Source: an uncultured archaeon (GTDB taxonomy: Archaea > Thermoproteota > Nitrososphaeria > Nitrososphaerales > CALBXV01). From it: 9,456 nt of DNA. The notes under the pieces are model-generated. The model ran no database searches, was not told where the DNA came from, and worked only from the letters and a program-made list of their open reading frames with translations. The number at the start of each line of letters is the position of its first letter. Within the stretch, counting starts at the first letter, position 1. Position numbers and translations under genes: made by a program. The DNA is taken from the NCBI GenBank assembly GCA_937890045.1, contig CALBXV010000309.1:1-9456 (forward strand), in the 5' to 3' direction. This document shows positions 5,253 to 9,456 of the stretch, in pieces.

Positions 5253-5386
5253 TCATAACTTTTATGCTCGGTATATTTTCTCAACTAGGATCCTCAGAAA
5301 ACCTGATAAATTGCATATTCTATGCTTCAATCAGGTTTTCTGAAGGCTCTGCCCGTTTCGAAAAATAACCTCGCATTAAGTTACAT
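5251..5386. repeat. Long irregular hairpin 2, related to hairpin 1
   Basis: Paired from the outside in: TAACTT 5256-5261 with 5378-5383; a 2x1 loop; ATGC 5264-5267 with GCAT 5373-5376; TC opposite TC (5268-5269, 5371-5372); GG 5270-5271 with CC 5369-5370; 5272-5274 with 5365-5367; TTTTC 5276-5280 with GAAAA 5360-5364; a second TC/TC mismatch; AAC 5283-5285 with GTT 5355-5357; an irregular loop; CCT 5292-5294 with AGG 5344-5346; bulged A5343; a perfect 13-bp stem 5295-5307 with 5330-5342; a 5x4 loop; and the tip GCATA (5313-5317), TTC, TATGC (5321-5325). It begins at the stop of the zinc-protein gene and ends just before the next gene. There is no terminator U-tract. Confidence 0.8.
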
Positions 5387-5396
5387 ATTAAATATT

Positions 5397-5591
5397 ATGC
5401 TTAAAACAAATAAACTTCCAAATGGGTGGTTTCTTATTATTGGTATAACCCAGGACGGAGAAATTAAGAAGAAAAAAATAGCAGAAAGCGAGGAAACTCT
5501 TAAAGAATTACTACAGATGTTGACCAATATGGTATGTTTTAATAATTTAACATTTTTTACATATAAGATAGAGGAAACAACTTTATTATGA
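5397..5591 (+). CDS. Small hypothetical protein
   Basis: This encodes 64 residues beginning MLKTNKLPNGWFLIIGITQD. A longer frame opens at the ATG at 5322, but its first 25 codons would run through the tip and 3' arm of the long hairpin, so the ATG at 5397, just after the hairpin, is preferred. No strong ribosome binding site is visible at either start. The predicted fold is compact: beta strands (GWFLIIGITQDGEIKKKKI), a helix (ESEETLKELLQMLTNMV), then a final strand (LTFFTYKIEE). No family is recognised. The stop overlaps the next start as ATGA. Confidence 0.65.
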   Translation: MLKTNKLPNGWFLIIGITQDGEIKKKKIAESEETLKELLQMLTNMVCFNNLTFFTYKIEETTLL

Positions 5592-5779
5592 CTAAAAAAC
5601 AATGGTTAAACGAGAGGGTTTTTGTTGATGAATACGGTAGACCTTATAATCTATCCGATGTTCCAATGACCTATATGACAAGAGAAGAGGCCTTTATAAA
5701 GCAAGGCGGAAATAAAAAAGATATCAATAACTTATGGAAGGAAACTAAAAATGAGCGAAAAGAGACTAGGAAGAAATGA
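5588..5779 (+). CDS. Small hypothetical protein with a VFVDxxGxxY motif
   Basis: This encodes 63 residues starting MTKKQWLNERVFVDEYGRPY. The segment VFVDEYGRPYNLSDVP (residues 11-26) resembles VFVDYRGNVYHKGEEQP in the zinc-binding protein upstream, and both proteins begin MTKK, so the two may share a small module. The C-terminal half is charged and helical (KKDINNLWKETKNERKETRKK). The ATG overlaps the previous stop (ATGA), and the last 29 bases overlap the SEC-C gene in another frame. Function unknown. Confidence 0.7.
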   Translation: MTKKQWLNERVFVDEYGRPYNLSDVPMTYMTREEAFIKQGGNKKDINNLWKETKNERKETRKK

Positions 5780-6089
5780 CCCGTGTCATTGCGATAGCGG
5801 AAAAAAGTATAAAAATTGTCACTGGGAAGAAGAGAAATCTGCTAAAGAGCAACAAACAATAGATCCTGTAAAGGCTTTACAAGATTTTAAAGATCGCTGG
5901 GAAAAAATGGGGATTGAGGAAAGACTTGAAACCGTATTAGCAATGAATATGAATTTAGCTTATAGGCTAGACATTCTTGCTACAATAGTTTCTAGTATTC
6001 CAGGTGTAAAAGGAATGGATCAATTTATTCAGGATTTACCAATTGCTCAACCAGAGGAAAAGCAGAAATCAAAAGCTAATGGAGGTTAA
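5751..6089 (+). CDS. SEC-C motif protein
   Basis: This encodes 112 residues. The N-terminus carries a clear SEC-C zinc motif, GRNDPCHCDSGKKYKNCH (residues 7-24), with Cys12, Cys14, Cys23 and His24 as the metal ligands. In SecA this motif binds zinc and contacts SecB and ribosomes, and it also occurs as a stand-alone module in many small proteins. The rest is helical: residues 38-75 (DPVKALQDFKDRWEKM, ERLETVLAMNMNLAY) and a segment ending in LPIAQPEEKQKSKANGG. AAGGAA (5738-5743) is 7 bases before the ATG, which supports this start despite the 29-base overlap with the preceding gene. The role in the phage is unknown. Confidence 0.88.
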   Translation: MSEKRLGRNDPCHCDSGKKYKNCHWEEEKSAKEQQTIDPVKALQDFKDRWEKMGIEERLETVLAMNMNLAYRLDILATIVSSIPGVKGMDQFIQDLPIAQPEEKQKSKANGG

Positions 6090-6090
6090 G

Positions 6091-6285
6091 ATGGAAACAA
6101 GTAAACCAACAGAAGTACGTGAAATGCATACAAGTCAAAGTTCTGTAGAATATACTATTAATGCAAAGGGACAGTGGTCCTCTAAAATAAAAGTATATGC
6201 AGATGATATCTCAGTTGCTCATGAAAGAGCAGAGATGTATGCTTCAATGGCTGAAACAAAGATAAAAGAAAAGAATAATCAGTAG
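6091..6285 (+). CDS. Small hypothetical protein
   Basis: This encodes 64 residues from an ATG at 6091, preceded by GGAGG (6081-6085) at 5 bases. An in-frame ATG at 6043 would add 16 residues but lies inside the SEC-C gene without a ribosome binding site, so it is rejected. The protein has a disordered start (METSKPTEVREMHTSQSS), a beta-like segment (VEYTINAKGQWSSKIKVYAD) and a final helix (SVAHERAEMYASMAETKIKE). No family is recognised. It sits one base after the SEC-C stop and three bases before the nuclease gene. Confidence 0.78.
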   Translation: METSKPTEVREMHTSQSSVEYTINAKGQWSSKIKVYADDISVAHERAEMYASMAETKIKEKNNQ

Positions 6286-6288
6286 AAA

Positions 6289-7170
6289 ATGAAGATCATT
6301 GCAATCCCAGATTTGCATTTAGATCGTCGTTTCAATGTTACATATGGTGATGCTTCTTTATTGGCGCAACATCCATATACATTAGCTGCAAATATTATTG
6401 AAAAAGAACAGGAGAATAATACTCATTTTCTTTTCTTAGGAGATGTATTTAATACAGATCATCCGTCTTTTCATAGTATATTTAAGTTTTTATCCCTAAT
6501 AGCAGATCTAAATACAGTAACTATTATTAGCGGTAATCATGATATACCTAAGGTAGAAAAGAAGTCAGTAATGGACTATATATCATCTTATGCTTATATA
6601 GTATCTAGAAATGAGGTAATTGAGTTTGCTGATGATATGTACGCAATAGGGTGGTGTGATACTCAGACTGTATTTGTAAAAAAACTAAAGAGTATCATAG
6701 AGATTAAGCCTTCCTTCATATTTCTGCATGCTGCTTATAATAATTGGGATAACGAGATGGATAATGTTGTAACTGATGATTTAATAAGCTTAGCAAAAAA
6801 GAATAAAGTGAAGTTAATTTCTGGACACGAGCATGTGCATAATATAAAAAAGAGTACTCTCTACCATCTGGGTTCTATTATGCCTTTTACTATTGGAGAA
6901 CTGGGTCCAAAGTATTATTGGAGCTCAAAAGATAATCTAGTAGAGATAGAACACGGAGTCGGAGATTCTAAAAAAGATAATTTTATTATTACTAGAAAGG
7001 ATATTGATCCTCAGGATAATAAACCTATCATGATTAGAAAAAAGGCAATAAAACCAGAAGATCTAGTATTAGAGAAACAAGAACTAGACATTGATATACT
7101 TGAAGATTTTAAAAAGGAAGCAAAATCTGAAGGTTTTACTAAGGAATTTCTAGGAGAATATCTTGATTGA
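6289..7170 (+). CDS. Mre11/SbcD-like nuclease subunit (T4 gp47-like)
   Basis: This metal-dependent phosphoesterase partners with a Rad50/SbcC-like ATPase to process DNA ends for recombination and repair. It has 293 residues, a little shorter than T4 gp47. The metal-binding motifs are in order: DLH (Asp8, His10), GD (51-52), GNHD (82-85), His147 in FLHAAY, and GHEHVH (179-184). A capping segment (about 200-250) and an acidic, helical C-terminus (255-293) follow; the latter probably docks the ATPase. The DLH motif close to the N-terminus fixes the start, although no clear Shine-Dalgarno precedes it and it lies 3 bases after the previous stop. The 3' end overlaps the ATPase gene by 8 bases, which supports expression as a complex. 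Confidence 0.93.
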   Translation: MKIIAIPDLHLDRRFNVTYGDASLLAQHPYTLAANIIEKEQENNTHFLFLGDVFNTDHPSFHSIFKFLSLIADLNTVTIISGNHDIPKVEKKSVMDYISSYAYIVSRNEVIEFADDMYAIGWCDTQTVFVKKLKSIIEIKPSFIFLHAAYNNWDNEMDNVVTDDLISLAKKNKVKLISGHEHVHNIKKSTLYHLGSIMPFTIGELGPKYYWSSKDNLVEIEHGVGDSKKDNFIITRKDIDPQDNKPIMIRKKAIKPEDLVLEKQELDIDILEDFKKEAKSEGFTKEFLGEYLD

Positions 7171-8845
7171 AAAAATTATACTTGAAAATTACAGATGTTA
7201 TTCTAAGCATACAGAAGACTTCCAAGATGGACTTAATATTATTGCAGGTGCAAATGGAATAGGCAAAACTTCTATAGTAGAAGCTATTGCTTATGCCTTA
7301 TTTGGCAATAAAATGACAAGAGGCAAGGCCAATGATTGGATTAAAACTGGAAAAAAGCACGGTAAGGTAAAACTTTATATTGACGATCATATAATCACTC
7401 GTGGTGATAATGAGCAGTTAGTAGAAAATTCTAAGGGTAAAGTCATTGCTCGTTTAAACACTGGAGTTGATGAATGGGTATTAAATACATATGGTCTTAC
7501 TTCTGAGCTTTTTAGTACAGCTAACTATATTGCCCAGAAGGATATTGAATCTTTTAGTGGTTTACAAACTGCAGAGCGCATTAAGCGTGTAGAGAAACTT
7601 CTTCGTATTAATGTTCTTGATGAAATAAAAGAACAGGTAAAAGAAGACATTAAAGACACTAAACGAACGGTTAAGGAATATTCAAATTATTTAAGTGATG
7701 TGATATTTAATTCTACTGAACTAGCCTCTTTAAAGAAAAAGAAGAGAAAAGAGAACGTAAAACTTACTACAGCAAAGAAAGCACAGAGAGCTGCTTTAGT
7801 ATCTAAGGGCGCTTATGATGCACAGCTAGATCAGTGGAATACCAAGTGTGAGTTGGAAATACTAATGAAGGAGCTTGTATATTCCGAGATTCCTTATACA
7901 ATGCAGCAGTTGGTGACTATGCAAAAAATACATGAAAGGAATTCTGAACTTTGTGCAGAGGCTAACAAATTAGATGTAGTTCCGGATAATGTTCAGGAAG
8001 AACTTGTTGAGGCAAGAGATTTATACAATTCATTAGTTGAACAAGTTAATCTTTTAAAAGATATTAGTGAAACTTGCCCAACTTGTAAGCAATCTTTACC
8101 AAATGCTAAGGAATTAATAGATAAAAGAAAGGATCTACAGAAAGAACTAGAAGAAGTTAAAGAAGTAGGTACAAGTCTTGCAGAAATTCAGAAGAAATAT
8201 GATTTACTATCTGCAGTAGAAGAGGGTGATGAAGAGCCTGACGTGATTAATCAAATGATGATTGATATTGAAAAGTTATATCATTTAGATGCTTATAACT
8301 CAGTTAAGGATATTAAGAAGCCCACAAAGCCTAAAGTGCGAGATGCGGATAATTTAGTATCCTCATTAACAGTGTTGGTAGAGTCCCTTACAGAAAAGAT
8401 TAATACAATGGAAAGCTCTAAAACACTATTAAAGTTATATGAAAAACCTTTAGAGGATGCAAAAAATAGATTGGAAACTTCTCAGGAATTTGTTAAATTC
8501 ATAGACAAGTATCGTAAAGAATTTAGTCAAAATGTAATCCCATTAATATCAAAGAATGCTAATACTATCTTTAATCATCTTACGGATTCTAAATTTCCTA
8601 AGTTTAAAATAGAAAAAGATTACAGTATAAATAATTATGATAAATACAGCGGTTCTGAATCGGATAGTGCTAGCTTTGCTTTACGTATGGCAATAGCACA
8701 GGTTAGCAGAATTAAAGGTTTTGATAGTATAATATTAGATGAAATTGCAGCAAGTTTTGATATGGAAAAAGAAAAACTATTATTGGATATTTTAGAAAAA
8801 ACTAGCCAACAACTAATTTATATTTCCCATGGAGATATAACTTAA
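7163..8845 (+). CDS. Rad50/SbcC-like ATPase (T4 gp46-like)
   Basis: This SMC-type ATPase controls the Mre11-like nuclease encoded just upstream. At 560 residues it is about the length of T4 gp46. It has Walker A GANGIGKTS (29-37), a Q-loop glutamine in YIAQKD (about 125), coiled-coil arms (about 150-300 and 315-450) meeting at a zinc hook CPTC (305-308), an ABC signature YSGSE (495-499), Walker B IILDEIAASFD (523-533, catalytic Glu527), and an H-loop histidine in YISHGD (556). The start is a TTG at 7163 with AGGAG (7152-7156) 6 bases before it. The gene overlaps the nuclease gene by 8 bases. The signature has Ser498 where most family members have Gly. Confidence 0.93.
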   Translation: MIEKIILENYRCYSKHTEDFQDGLNIIAGANGIGKTSIVEAIAYALFGNKMTRGKANDWIKTGKKHGKVKLYIDDHIITRGDNEQLVENSKGKVIARLNTGVDEWVLNTYGLTSELFSTANYIAQKDIESFSGLQTAERIKRVEKLLRINVLDEIKEQVKEDIKDTKRTVKEYSNYLSDVIFNSTELASLKKKKRKENVKLTTAKKAQRAALVSKGAYDAQLDQWNTKCELEILMKELVYSEIPYTMQQLVTMQKIHERNSELCAEANKLDVVPDNVQEELVEARDLYNSLVEQVNLLKDISETCPTCKQSLPNAKELIDKRKDLQKELEEVKEVGTSLAEIQKKYDLLSAVEEGDEEPDVINQMMIDIEKLYHLDAYNSVKDIKKPTKPKVRDADNLVSSLTVLVESLTEKINTMESSKTLLKLYEKPLEDAKNRLETSQEFVKFIDKYRKEFSQNVIPLISKNANTIFNHLTDSKFPKFKIEKDYSINNYDKYSGSESDSASFALRMAIAQVSRIKGFDSIILDEIAASFDMEKEKLLLDILEKTSQQLIYISHGDIT

Positions 8846-8858
8846 GAAAGGAAATGAA

Positions 8859-9305
8859 ATGAAGAAGTATGATATACCACTAATGTGGGCACAAGGCGGG
8901 GTCTTAACAGTGTCTGCCGAAACATTGAATGATGCTCTTGAAACTTTAGCCAATATAGATATGTCTAAACTTGTTTTAACAGGAGTTACTCTTCCAAATT
9001 CTACTAAAGTAGTATACCAACAATTAGCTAAGCATGTTCCTGATGAATATATAACTGATACTATAAAATTATATATTTCATCTAAGATGCCAAATTGTGG
9101 TTATTGTCAAAAAGCAAAAGAGTATTTTAAGAAAAATAATATTGAATATGAAACAATAGATATTGCAAATGATTCTGAAGCTAGAAAATATGTTAGAGGT
9201 AGAACTGGTTCTTTAGCTGTTCCCCAAATAGAGATTGGGAACGAATTATTAAGAGGTTTTAATCTACTGGAAGCTGAAAGAGTATTGCGGAGATATAAGA
9301 AATAA
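8859..9305 (+). CDS. Glutaredoxin with an extra N-terminal domain
   Basis: This encodes 148 residues. The C-terminal half (about 68-148) is a glutaredoxin: strand KLYISS, the redox motif CGYC (80-83), helix QKAKEYFKKNNIEYETIDI, the cis-proline in AVPQIEI (Pro122), and the Gly-Phe after LLR (133-134). It could pass electrons to ribonucleotide reductase or other thiol enzymes. The first 65 residues (MKKYDIPLMWAQGGVLTVSA, then ETLNDALETL) look like a small alpha/beta domain of a kind seen in other phage proteins, but I cannot name it. AAGGAA (8848-8853) is 5 bases before the ATG, which is 13 bases after the ATPase stop. The fusion is longer than typical phage glutaredoxins of about 80-100 residues. 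Confidence 0.9.
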   Translation: MKKYDIPLMWAQGGVLTVSAETLNDALETLANIDMSKLVLTGVTLPNSTKVVYQQLAKHVPDEYITDTIKLYISSKMPNCGYCQKAKEYFKKNNIEYETIDIANDSEARKYVRGRTGSLAVPQIEIGNELLRGFNLLEAERVLRRYKK

Positions 9306-9353
9306 GTAATTATTATTCATATAAAGTAAACATTAAAGTAGGAGATATTAAAC

Positions 9354-9456
9354 ATGTTAGAAAAAATAAGTAATATAAATGAAGAAATTAAAAGTGAAGT
9401 AAAAAAATATAATAATAGTTGGATAGGATTAGGTATGAAATTAATCGAATTAAGTG
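9354..9456 (+). CDS. Start of a further gene (partial)
   Basis: The frame opens at an ATG at 9354, with AGGAG at 9340-9344 about 9 bases upstream, and runs off the window. The visible 34 residues begin MLEKISNINEEIKSEVKKY and continue NNSWIGLGMKLIELS. The pattern of a helix followed by an I-x-x-G-x-x-L-I-E segment loosely recalls DUF3102-type phage proteins, but this is too short to assign. The 48-base gap upstream holds the ribosome binding site and no convincing promoter. Confidence 0.7.
   Translation, partial: MLEKISNINEEIKSEVKKYNNSWIGLGMKLIELS

Noticed and set aside
5381..5602. Minus-strand open frame opposite the small gene after hairpin 2
   Set aside because: No initiation signal, and its translation mirrors the + strand gene.
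6043..6090. Longer N-terminus for the 64-residue protein from the ATG at 6043
   Set aside because: It lies inside the SEC-C gene with no ribosome binding site, while GGAGG sits 5 bases before the ATG at 6091.

Overview
This AT-rich window looks like part of a large tailed-phage genome. The host is probably a low-GC Gram-positive bacterium: many genes have strong AGGAGG-type ribosome binding sites, and GTG and TTG starts also occur. This is inferred from gene content and style, because no capsid, tail or packaging gene lies here to confirm it. Every supported gene is on the + strand. Genes are mostly joined by 1- to 29-base overlaps (ATGA, TAATG) or gaps of a few bases, as in phage early or replication transcription units. 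I see no tRNA, CRISPR array, insertion sequence or convincing intrinsic terminator.

Layout. Bases 1-49 hold the end of an upstream gene, followed by a structured non-coding stretch with direct repeats (50-193). Two small unknown genes (209-738) and a 101-base gap lead to a large unknown protein (840-1781) and a very acidic small protein (1781-2146). Next come an FmdB-type zinc ribbon (2147-2389) and a family 4 (Fe-S) uracil-DNA glycosylase (2386-2958). A long hairpin (2954-3072) follows, then two or three tiny genes including a one-helix membrane protein, then a complete ATP-dependent DNA ligase with an N-terminal WGR-like domain (3447-4595). After a second one-helix membrane protein and a zinc-binding protein with a basic tail, a second long hairpin (5251-5386) precedes small genes, one of which carries a SEC-C motif. 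The last part encodes the Mre11/SbcD-like nuclease (6289-7170), the Rad50/SbcC-like ATPase (7163-8845), a glutaredoxin with an extra N-terminal domain (8859-9305), and the start of one more gene (9354 onward).

How the genes fit together. The glycosylase (base excision), ligase (nick sealing) and Mre11-Rad50 pair (end processing and recombination, the equivalents of T4 gp47 and gp46) form a DNA repair and recombination module. The glutaredoxin probably supplies reducing power, for example to a ribonucleotide reductase encoded elsewhere. The zinc-ribbon, SEC-C and membrane mini-proteins are accessory genes of unknown role.

The most unusual signal is the pair of long irregular hairpins at 2954-3072 and 5251-5386. 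Their interiors differ almost completely in sequence but share one architecture: an outer stem, a small 2x1 internal loop, an ATGC/GCAT clamp, a TC-opposite-TC mismatch, irregular stems, a bulged A, a long perfect stem, and a GCAT-triloop-ATGC tip. Paired bases differ in compensating ways between the two, which suggests a selected RNA or DNA structure rather than chance. I know of no named family that matches.
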